This document shows, in pieces, positions 1-5,720 of a stretch of 5,960 bases of DNA. This DNA is from CAIOSQ01 sp044359885 (GTDB lineage Bacteria; Pseudomonadota; Alphaproteobacteria; CACIAM-22H2). The DNA lies in the NCBI GenBank assembly GCA_044359885.1, contig JBIKLI010000277.1, forward strand, positions 1-5,960. The letters are read 5' to 3'. The notes under the pieces are model-generated. The model searched no databases and had not been told where the DNA came from. It worked only from the letters and a program-made list of their open reading frames with translations. The translations under genes and the position numbers were made by a program. The stretch's first letter is position 1; the number at the start of each line of letters is the position of its first letter.

Positions 1-1578
1 GCCCTGCTGCTGGCCCTGCCGCTGCTGTCACAGCCGGCCGGCGCCCAGACCTTCCGCTTCGCCTTCCAGGGCGAGGTCCAGACGCTGGACCCGTATTCGG
101 TGAACGAGACATTCACCACCGCGTTCCAGTCCGCGATCTACGAACCGCTGGTGCGACGCGCCGCGGACCTGTCGCTGGAACCCGGCCTGGCGAAATCCTG
201 GGACAGGCTTTCGGAAACGCTGTGGCGGTTCCATCTGCGCGACGGGGTCCGTTTCCACGAGGGCGAGGAGTTTTCCGCCGCCGACGTGGTGTTCAGCCTG
301 GAACGGATCCGCAAGCCCGGCTCCGGTCTGCTGGCCCGTGTCGTGACCATCAAGTCGTTCCGCGCCGTGGACCGGCTGACCGTCGAAATCGAGACCGACG
401 GGCCGGATCCGACGCTGCTCGCCAATCTGACGAACGTGCTGATCATGTCGCGGACCTGGAGCGAGCGGCATGGTGCCGGCGATCCCACCGATCTGCGCAA
501 CCGCCGCGACAGCCACGCCAATCGCCATGCCAACGGCACAGGCCCGTTCCGGCTGGTCTCCCACGACCCCGCCGCGCGCTCCGTCCTGGCGCGCAATGCG
601 CAATGGTGGGACCGCATGGAGAGCAACGTCCAGGAAGCGATCTTCACGCCGGTCGCCTCGGATGCCACACGGGTCGCGGCGTTGCTGTCGGGACAGGTCG
701 ATCTCGCCTGGCCCATCCCCGTGCAGGATGTCGCGCGCGTCGAGCGCACGGCCGGCCTCCGGATGCTGGAGCAACTTGAACTGCGCACCGTGTTCCTCGG
801 CATGGACCAGGTCCGGCCGGAGTTGCAGCATTCGGACGTGCGCGGCGCCAACCCGCTCGCCGATGTCCGCGTCCGCGAAGCGATCCACCGCGCCATCGAC
901 ATCGGCGCGATCCAGCGCAACGTCATGCGCGGCAAGTCGCGCCCGACCGCACTGCTCAACGGCCCGGGCATCGAAGGGTTTTCGGCCGAGATCGACGCCA
1001 CGCGCCCAGGCTTCGATCGCGACGCGGCGCGCCGTCTGCTGGCCGAGGCGGGCTATCCCTCGGGCTTCGGGCTGGGGATGCACTGCCCGAACAACCGCTA
1101 CGTCAACGACGAGGCGATCTGCGCCGCGGTCGCGGCGATGCTGGCGCAGGTCGGGATCCGGGTCTCGCTGACCGCGGAGCCGATGGCGACCTTCTTCCCG
1201 CGCGCCAACCGCCGCGAAGTCTCGTTCTACATGCTCGGCACCACACCGCCGACCTACGACACGTTCTCGACCGTCTTCGGCCTCGCGATGTGCCGCGAGG
1301 AGCAGGTCAAGGACCGCCCGGTGCTCCGCGGCCAGGGTCAGTTCAACAACGGCGGCTACTGCAGCGAAAAGGTCGATCGCGCGATCGACGCGGCCCGCAC
1401 GGAGATGGACCCTGGCCGTCGCCGCGCGCATTTCGCCGAGGCATGGCGGCAGATGGTCGCCGATTTCGCCTATATCCCGCTCCACCAGCAGTTCCTGTCC
1501 TGGGGCATGCGCGCCAACATCGACGTCAAGGCGCGCCCCGACGACGTGCTCGACCTGCGCTACGTCGTCGTCCGGTGA
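1..1578 (+). CDS. ABC transporter substrate-binding protein, family 5 (peptide/nickel/opine type), 5' partial
   Basis: This is the periplasmic receptor that captures a solute and delivers it to an ABC permease (DppA/OppA-type family, SBP_bac_5). The reading frame is open from base 1, giving 525 visible residues. Only the start codon and a few signal-peptide residues are missing, since family members usually have about 500-540 residues. Visible residues 1-15 are the hydrophobic end of a signal peptide finishing in AGA, so cleavage before Gln16 is likely. There is no lipobox Cys, so it should be a soluble periplasmic protein. The family signature is clear: YEPL (about 47-50), LAKSW (63-67), then FHLRDGVRFHEGEEFSAADV (77-96), GTGPF (179-183), and IPLHQQ near the C-terminus. 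Four Cys (362, 374, 431, 454) lie in the C-terminal half and could form disulfides. The stop overlaps the next gene's GTG. Substrate cannot be read from sequence; neighbours suggest an amine, amino-acid derivative or small peptide. Permease and ATPase genes are not in the window. Confidence 0.93.
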   Translation, partial: ALLLALPLLSQPAGAQTFRFAFQGEVQTLDPYSVNETFTTAFQSAIYEPLVRRAADLSLEPGLAKSWDRLSETLWRFHLRDGVRFHEGEEFSAADVVFSLERIRKPGSGLLARVVTIKSFRAVDRLTVEIETDGPDPTLLANLTNVLIMSRTWSERHGAGDPTDLRNRRDSHANRHANGTGPFRLVSHDPAARSVLARNAQWWDRMESNVQEAIFTPVASDATRVAALLSGQVDLAWPIPVQDVARVERTAGLRMLEQLELRTVFLGMDQVRPELQHSDVRGANPLADVRVREAIHRAIDIGAIQRNVMRGKSRPTALLNGPGIEGFSAEIDATRPGFDRDAARRLLAEAGYPSGFGLGMHCPNNRYVNDEAICAAVAAMLAQVGIRVSLTAEPMATFFPRANRREVSFYMLGTTPPTYDTFSTVFGLAMCREEQVKDRPVLRGQGQFNNGGYCSEKVDRAIDAARTEMDPGRRRAHFAEAWRQMVADFAYIPLHQQFLSWGMRANIDVKARPDDVLDLRYVVVR

Positions 1579-2729
1579 AGATCGGCATCGTCGGCGGCGG
1601 GGTCGTCGGCCTCGCCGCCGCCTGGAACGCGGCGCGCGCCGGCGCCGACGTCGATCTGTTCGAGATGGCCCCCGAGATCCCGCATCGCGGCGGCGCCAGC
1701 TTCGATCAGCATCGGCTCTGCCGCATTCCATACGGCGATCTCGACGGCTATGCGATCCTGATGGCGCCGGCCATGGCCGCCTGGGAGCGCGCGTGGTCGG
1801 CGATGGGCGCGCGGCACTATGCGGAGACCGGTTGCCTGTCGCTGTGCACCGCCGAAGGCGACTGGACCGATCGCTCGCACGACGCGCTGCGGCGGCAGCG
1901 GATCGCGCACCGCATCCTCTCGCCCGCCGAAATCGCGACGGCCTGGCCCTTTCTCGACGTCCGCGACGCGCGCTACGGCCTTTGGACCGAGCCGGGCGGC
2001 GTTCTCTTCGCGGATCGCGCGACCACGGGCTTTGCCGAACTCGCCCGCGCCGCAGGCGCGCGGCTGCATGCCGGCGCGCGCGTCGCGGCCGTCGACGACG
2101 ACGGCGAGATCGATGTCGACGGCCGGCGGCTGCGTTTCGACGCGGTGCTCGTCGCGGCCGGCGCCTGGACGGCGGCGCTGCTCGGCTGGGCCGCCCCCGG
2201 CATCGTCGCCCTGCGCCAGGTGGTGGTCTACGCCGAGCCGCCGGCGGCGGCGGCCGCCGCCTGGCGCAACGCGCCGATCCTCCTGGACATGGGCGGTCCG
2301 CGCGGCATGTTCTGCGCGCCTCCCGTCGCCGGCCGTGGGCTGAAATTCGGATGCGGCGCGCGCAACGCGCCCCGCGCGCCCGGGGAACTGCCGGAACCGC
2401 AGCCGGGAGAGGCCGAGGCCGTGCTCGCGGCCTGGCGTCCGCGGCTGGCCGTTTTCGACGACTATCGTGTCTTGGATGCGCGTGTCTGCTGGTACGCGGC
2501 GACCGCGGACCAGCGTCTCGTCGCCGCACGACGCGGGCGGGTCGTCGCCATCACCGGCTGCTCGGGCCACGCCTACAAGCTTGCGGCGCTGTTCGGCGAA
2601 GGGCTCGCGCAGTGTCTTCATGACGGCGACGAGACCCCGCTCGCCTGGATTCGCGGCGACCTGGCGGCAGCCTTGCGGCATCGAACCGAAGCGGCCGCGA
2701 TGCTTGGCAAGTCAAGTGATCCCGCATAA
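1575..2729 (+). CDS. FAD-dependent amine oxidase, DAO family (monomeric sarcosine oxidase-like)
   Basis: This predicted 384-residue cytoplasmic flavoenzyme should oxidise a secondary amine or amino acid to an imine, reducing O2 to H2O2. Length matches monomeric sarcosine oxidase (MSOX, about 390). The dinucleotide-binding fold opens the protein: GGGVVG at 7-12 and acidic Glu30 ending the second strand, where FAD ribose is held. SFDQHRLCRIPYGD (42-55) corresponds to the MSOX flavin-contact segment. LKFG places Lys257 where MSOX has its oxygen-activating Lys265. VCWYAATADQ places Cys305 at the MSOX cysteine that bonds covalently to FAD, and GCSGHAYK (328-335) matches the C-terminal FAD-binding GFSGHGFK segment. 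MSOX His269 appears replaced by Gly261, so the substrate may not be sarcosine. The GTG start at 1575 lies inside the upstream stop (GTGA overlap), begins directly at the Rossmann strand and has no clear Shine-Dalgarno, implying translational coupling. Family certain, substrate unknown. The alignment to MSOX is from memory. Confidence 0.92.
   Translation: MKIGIVGGGVVGLAAAWNAARAGADVDLFEMAPEIPHRGGASFDQHRLCRIPYGDLDGYAILMAPAMAAWERAWSAMGARHYAETGCLSLCTAEGDWTDRSHDALRRQRIAHRILSPAEIATAWPFLDVRDARYGLWTEPGGVLFADRATTGFAELARAAGARLHAGARVAAVDDDGEIDVDGRRLRFDAVLVAAGAWTAALLGWAAPGIVALRQVVVYAEPPAAAAAAWRNAPILLDMGGPRGMFCAPPVAGRGLKFGCGARNAPRAPGELPEPQPGEAEAVLAAWRPRLAVFDDYRVLDARVCWYAATADQRLVAARRGRVVAITGCSGHAYKLAALFGEGLAQCLHDGDETPLAWIRGDLAAALRHRTEAAAMLGKSSDPA
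2243..2261. repeat. GGC/GCC triplet tract with 16-bp perfect palindrome
   Basis: A run of GGC then GCC triplets lies inside the flavin oxidase gene. Bases 2246-2261 read GGCGGCGGCCGCCGCC, a perfect palindrome, and encode most of a polyalanine stretch (residues 224-229) just after a proline pair. It probably fills a surface loop. The palindrome could form a stable hairpin or a slippage-prone site, but biased alanine codon choice in GC-rich DNA explains it without a function. Confidence 0.55.
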
Positions 2730-2777
2730 CGTCCGGTCCGCGAGGCGCCGGCGACGGTGGATCGGTGCGGCGCAACC

Positions 2778-2783
2778 GGAGGA
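2778..2783 (+). promoter_or_regulatory. Ribosome-binding site for the Gfo/Idh/MocA oxidoreductase
   Basis: GGAGGA is followed by six bases and then ATG at 2790, an almost ideal Shine-Dalgarno. It decides the start: the longer frame opens at a GTG at 2757, but that would put this site inside the gene and add eleven residues ahead of the Rossmann strand. Confidence 0.85.
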
Positions 2784-2789
2784 ACGAAG

Positions 2790-3857
2790 ATGAAGGTCGG
2801 GATCATCGGCGCGAGTTTCGCAAAGGCGGCCTTCCTGCCGGCGCTGCGGCATGTCGAGGGGGTCGAGGTGGTGGCGATCGCCAGCGCCCGCGCCGACAGC
2901 GCCGCCGCCGCGGCGCGCCAGTTCGGGATCGGCGCATCCTATGGCGATTGGCGGCGCATGCTGGACGCGCATCGGCTCGATCTGGTCTGCATCGCCACGC
3001 CGACGTCGGTCCATGCGCCGATGACCCTGGCGGCGCTGGACGCCGGCGCCCATGTGCTTTGCGAAAAGCCGACCGCCATGGACGCCGCCGAGGCGAAGGC
3101 GATGCTCGATCGCGCCGAGGCGCTGGGCCGTGTGCACATGATCGACCACGAGCTGCGCTTCAATCCGAACCGCCGCAAGGTCAAGGCGCTGCTCGCCGAC
3201 GGCGCGATCGGCACGGTCCGGCACGCCAGCATCGCGAATGTCGGCTCGGCCTGGGCGGATCCGGCCTCGCGGCCGGCAGGCGACTGGTGGTCGCTCGCCG
3301 CACAGGGCGGTGGCCGTCTCGGCGCCAACGGCTCGCACCAGGTCGATCTCGTCCGCTGGTGGCTGGGCGAAGCAACGGCCGTCAGCGGCCAGGTCAAGAC
3401 CGTGGTGCCGGAGCGGATCGATCGCGCGACCGGCGCGAAATGGCGGGCCGACGCCGACGACCTCTGCCATTTCTCGCTCGAGATGGCGTCGGGTGCGCTC
3501 GTCCAGGTGTTCATCAGCGCCGTGGCGCGCCATGCACGCGACAATCTTACGCAGATCTTCGGCAGCGAGGGCACGATCGTTCTCGACAACACCGGCGAGA
3601 AGCTGCTGCTGGCGCGCGCGGGAGGCGATTTCGAGGAGATGCAGATCCGCGACCCGAATGCGGACCTGCCGGGCATCAACCCGGGGATCTGGAACGTTTC
3701 CGTGGTCGGCCTGCTGCGCGAGATGGTCTCCGCGATCCGCGAAGGACGCGCGCCGCGCGAAGGCGCGACGTTCCACGACGGATGGCGGAACCAGATGCTG
3801 CTCGACGCTGTCCATCGTTCCAGCCGCGAGCGGCGCTGGATCGACATTCCGGCCTGA
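2790..3857 (+). CDS. Gfo/Idh/MocA family NAD(P)-dependent oxidoreductase
   Basis: This 355-residue cytoplasmic protein has the two-domain build of glucose-fructose oxidoreductase/inositol dehydrogenase enzymes, which oxidise or reduce a hydroxyl or imine using NAD(P). The N-terminal Rossmann domain starts at MKVGIIGASF; CIATPTSVHAP (67-77) and CEKPTAMD (91-98) are family hallmarks, with Lys93 as the conserved catalytic lysine. The C-terminal domain carries GGGRLGANGSHQVD (173-186), where His183 matches the catalytic His of inositol dehydrogenase. Two departures are visible. The usual GxGxxG reads GASFAK (7-12), losing the second and third glycines. The Asp normally four residues before the catalytic His is Ala179. 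Variants of this kind occur in some family members, so these may mark a subfamily rather than a dead enzyme. The gene follows the flavin oxidase after 60 bases with its own strong ribosome-binding site. Substrate unknown; reduction or oxidation of a product of the flavin oxidase is possible but inferred only from position. Confidence 0.93.
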   Translation: MKVGIIGASFAKAAFLPALRHVEGVEVVAIASARADSAAAAARQFGIGASYGDWRRMLDAHRLDLVCIATPTSVHAPMTLAALDAGAHVLCEKPTAMDAAEAKAMLDRAEALGRVHMIDHELRFNPNRRKVKALLADGAIGTVRHASIANVGSAWADPASRPAGDWWSLAAQGGGRLGANGSHQVDLVRWWLGEATAVSGQVKTVVPERIDRATGAKWRADADDLCHFSLEMASGALVQVFISAVARHARDNLTQIFGSEGTIVLDNTGEKLLLARAGGDFEEMQIRDPNADLPGINPGIWNVSVVGLLREMVSAIREGRAPREGATFHDGWRNQMLLDAVHRSSRERRWIDIPA

Positions 3858-3868
3858 GACGTGGCCAT

Positions 3869-3887
3869 GGCGTCTGCGCCGGACGCC
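3869..3887 (+). other. Small GC-rich inverted repeat between genes 3 and 4
   Basis: GGCGTC (3869-3874) and GACGCC (3882-3887) can pair around a 7-base loop. The hairpin sits in the 53-base gap, 12 bases ahead of the next ribosome-binding site. No T-run follows, so it is not a typical intrinsic terminator. It might stabilise mRNA ends or tune translation of the downstream gene, or be chance in GC-rich DNA. Confidence 0.3.
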
Positions 3888-3899
3888 TTCGATCAGGCG

Positions 3900-3905
3900 G
3901 GAGGA
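3900..3905 (+). promoter_or_regulatory. Ribosome-binding site for the NHL/PAL-like gene
   Basis: GGAGGA is followed by a 5-base spacer and TTG at 3911. Between the preceding stop and this point there is no ATG or GTG in the right frame; the next in-frame ATG is about 80 codons later, inside a propeller blade. The site therefore supports the rare TTG start. Confidence 0.82.
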
Positions 3906-3910
3906 AGACC

Positions 3911-4762
3911 TTGTCGCGCGAGACGCTGATCGTCGCCATCGGCGAAAGACGCTACCGGATCGAGCGGCCATGGGGCGCGTTGCCGTCCGGCGGCAAGGTC
4001 ACCGACGTCGCGATCGACGGCGCGGGCCGCGTCGCGGTGCTGTCGCGCAGCGATCCCTATGACGGCCCGGATCCGGATCCGGTCGCCCTGCTGGATCCGC
4101 ATGACGGCCGGCTGATCGGTGGCTTCGGACGTGCCGATCTCGCCGACGCCCACATGATCGCCGCCGATCCGTCGGGACGGCTGTGGATCGTCGACCGCGA
4201 CGCACATCAGATCCTGTGCTTCTCGGCCGAGGGCCAGGTCGTCGCCCGGCTCGGCACCCGTCATGGGCCGGGCGAACCGTTCGAGCATCCGACCGACCTG
4301 TCCTTCGCACCGGATGGCCGCATCGTCGTCGCGGACGGCTACGCCGCCGGGCGGATCCATGTCTTCGCCCCCGACCTGTCGCCGATCCTTCGCTTCGGCG
4401 AGGTCGGCAGCGCACCCGGCGCCTTCACGACGCCACATGGCGTCCAGGCGACGCGCGACGGGCACATCGTCGTCGCCGACCGGGAAAACAACCGCGTCCA
4501 GCTTTTCGACATGGAGGGCCGCTTGCGCGACATATGGCCAGGCTTCAACCGCCCGTCGGACATCGCCGAGGACGCCGACGGCACGGTGCTGGTCGTCGAC
4601 GGGATACCGACGCTGACCCGGCTCACCACCGACGGCCGGAAACGCGGCCGCTGCCGGCCATCGCTGAACGGTCCGCACGGCATGTGCTGCGCCCCGGACG
4701 GGACGATCTACCTTGCCGAGGGCAATCCCAGCCGGATCACGCGCCTCGTGCCCATCGGCTGA
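3911..4762 (+). CDS. NHL-repeat six-bladed beta-propeller, peptidyl-alpha-hydroxyglycine amidating lyase (PAL)-like
   Basis: This 283-residue protein has six NHL-type blades, at roughly 28-46, 77-108, 124-156, 172-203, 212-231 and 252-279. It has no signal peptide, so it is probably cytoplasmic. It resembles the catalytic core of rat PAL, a zinc lyase that splits peptidyl-alpha-hydroxyglycine into an amide and glyoxylate. PAL's zinc ligands His585, His690 and His786 correspond to His81 (DAHM), His176 (TPHG) and His256 (GPHG). Its catalytic Arg533, Tyr654 and Arg706 correspond to Arg46 (LSRSDPYDG), Tyr144 (ADGYAAGRI) and Arg191 (ADRENNRVQLFD). PAL's Asp787, a structural calcium ligand, is Gly257 here. 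The alignment was made from memory but spacing and flanking words agree. Generic databases would call it an NHL or 6-bladed beta-propeller protein. A lyase acting on a carbinolamide or ureidoglycolate-like compound is the inference; a non-catalytic propeller is the alternative. The start is TTG with a strong ribosome-binding site, 53 bases after the oxidoreductase. The stop lies 7 bases from that of the converging gene. Confidence 0.88.
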   Translation: MSRETLIVAIGERRYRIERPWGALPSGGKVTDVAIDGAGRVAVLSRSDPYDGPDPDPVALLDPHDGRLIGGFGRADLADAHMIAADPSGRLWIVDRDAHQILCFSAEGQVVARLGTRHGPGEPFEHPTDLSFAPDGRIVVADGYAAGRIHVFAPDLSPILRFGEVGSAPGAFTTPHGVQATRDGHIVVADRENNRVQLFDMEGRLRDIWPGFNRPSDIAEDADGTVLVVDGIPTLTRLTTDGRKRGRCRPSLNGPHGMCCAPDGTIYLAEGNPSRITRLVPIG

Positions 4763-4769
4763 CCGGCGG
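4763..4769. other. Convergent junction between the two operons
   Basis: Only seven bases separate the TGA of the PAL-like gene from the TGA of the opposite-strand hydrolase. A tiny inverted repeat (GACC-GGC-GGTC, 4761-4771) spans both stops, and GCCGGAT (4731-4737) could pair with ATCCGGC (4772-4778) over a long loop. Neither is followed by a T-run on either strand, so no convincing terminator is visible. Transcripts may read through into each other as antisense, or end by Rho. Confidence 0.5.
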
Positions 4770-5720
4770 TCATCCGGCGCCCGCCGCCACGACCGGGGGG
4801 AACCGCGCGGCCCAATGGCGGGCGATCTCGATGCGCCGGCAGATCCAGACATCCGGCCGGGACTGGACAAGGTCAAGGAAGCGCTTGAGGCCAGCGATCC
4901 GCGCCGGATGGCCCAGGATGCGCGGATGGATGCCGACCGACATCATCTTCGGACGCTCCGCCCCCTCTTCGTAGAGGATTTCGAAGGCATCGCGCAGAAA
5001 GGCGAAATAGCTGTCCGACGCCACCAGCCCTGCCACCAGCTTTGCGTCGTTGGTCACCAGCGAATAGGGGACCACGAGATGCGGCTTCGATCCCACCGCC
5101 ACCCAATAGGGAAGATCGTCTGCGTAGGAGTCGGAATCGTAGAGGAACCCGCCCTCCTCGACGAGCAGTTCGCGGGTGTTGATGCTGGGCGCGTAGCGGC
5201 AATACCAGCCTGACGGCGCCTCTCCGACGCTCTGCCGGAGCGAAGCGACGGCGCGGCGGATCTGCGCACGCTCCTCCTCGCGCCCGAGACGGTAATGCTC
5301 GATCCATCGCCAGCCATGGCAGCACACGTCCCACCCGGCCTCCCGGATCGTGCGCGCGATCGCCGCGTTGCGCTCGAGGGCGAGCGCGCAGGCGAAGGCG
5401 GTCGGGATCACCCCGCGGGCCGCGAAGAGCCGCGCCAGCCGCCAGAAACCGGCGCGCGCGCCGTACTCGTACATGGACTCGGCGGCGAGGTCGCGGTCGC
5501 CTTGCGGCACGCGTGCCGCCGACACCTCTGTCAGCGCGCCCTCGGAGCGTCCATCGCCGTCGCCGACCGCGTATTCGGAGCCCTCTTCGACATTGACGAC
5601 GAAGTTGAGGGCAATCCGCGCGCCGCCCGGCCAGCCGGCATGGGGCGGTTCCGCCCCATAGCCGACGAAGTCGCGTTCGCCCGACCGGCGCGCGGCAGGC
5701 AGAGACCGTTCGGGGGTCAC
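4770..5720 (-). CDS. PuuE-type allantoinase-like hydrolase (polysaccharide deacetylase fold)
   Basis: This 316-residue predicted cytoplasmic hydrolase belongs to the PuuE branch of the polysaccharide-deacetylase fold, whose characterised member is a metal-independent allantoinase opening the hydantoin ring. RDFVGYGAEPPHAGWPGGAR (16-35) and MYEYGARAGFWR (83-94) are PuuE-like. The Asp-His-His metal triad of carbohydrate deacetylases is replaced by Glu-His-Trp in PuuE, and the same is seen here: Glu46 in NVEEGSE, His135 and Trp139 in CHGWRW. Further matches are GGFLYDSDSYADDLPYW (190-206), KPHLVVPYSL (212-221) and PKMMSVGIH (257-265). Substrate-facing stretches differ from Pseudomonas PuuE as I recall it: CRYAPSINTR (174-183) for TGR-type PNTR, and IHPRILGH (264-271) for LHCRLIGR. 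No other purine-degradation gene is seen, so another cyclic ureide or imide is likely. The GTG start at 5720 overlaps the upstream stop (GTGA), with weak AGGG at 5730-5733; a TTG at 5759 would add 13 non-family residues inside the upstream gene. Confidence 0.9.
   Translation of the reverse strand: MTPERSLPAARRSGERDFVGYGAEPPHAGWPGGARIALNFVVNVEEGSEYAVGDGDGRSEGALTEVSAARVPQGDRDLAAESMYEYGARAGFWRLARLFAARGVIPTAFACALALERNAAIARTIREAGWDVCCHGWRWIEHYRLGREEERAQIRRAVASLRQSVGEAPSGWYCRYAPSINTRELLVEEGGFLYDSDSYADDLPYWVAVGSKPHLVVPYSLVTNDAKLVAGLVASDSYFAFLRDAFEILYEEGAERPKMMSVGIHPRILGHPARIAGLKRFLDLVQSRPDVWICRRIEIARHWAARFPPVVAAGAG

Noticed and set aside
1290..1574. N-terminal extension of the flavin oxidase frame into the binding-protein gene
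   Set aside because: The Rossmann strand begins immediately after the GTG at 1575, and the earlier part is a shadow of the binding-protein C-terminus.
28..2529. Very long open frame on the minus strand opposite the binding protein and flavin oxidase
   Set aside because: Its product is dominated by Arg, Ala, Gly and Pro low-complexity runs with no recognisable motif. It is the antisense shadow of two genes with clear family signatures in GC-rich DNA.
2765..3910. Upstream extension of the PAL-like frame through the whole oxidoreductase gene
   Set aside because: The extension is Arg/Ala-rich out-of-frame sequence overlapping a well-supported gene. The NHL-like sequence begins only after the ribosome-binding site at 3900 and TTG at 3911.
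2712..3971. Minus-strand open frame opposite the Gfo/Idh/MocA gene
   Set aside because: It spans a gene boundary on the other strand, shows no family motif and mirrors codon bias of the real gene.
4761..4778. Intrinsic bidirectional terminator at the convergent junction
   Set aside because: The only compact stem is 4 bp and no T-run follows on either strand.
3893..4876. Minus-strand open frame opposite the PAL-like gene
   Set aside because: No domain pattern; it covers the convergent junction and conflicts with the conserved catalytic residues encoded on the plus strand.
4713..5213. Plus-strand open frames opposite the PuuE-like gene
   Set aside because: They cross the stop of the PAL-like gene and oppose strongly conserved PuuE motifs, with no motif of their own.
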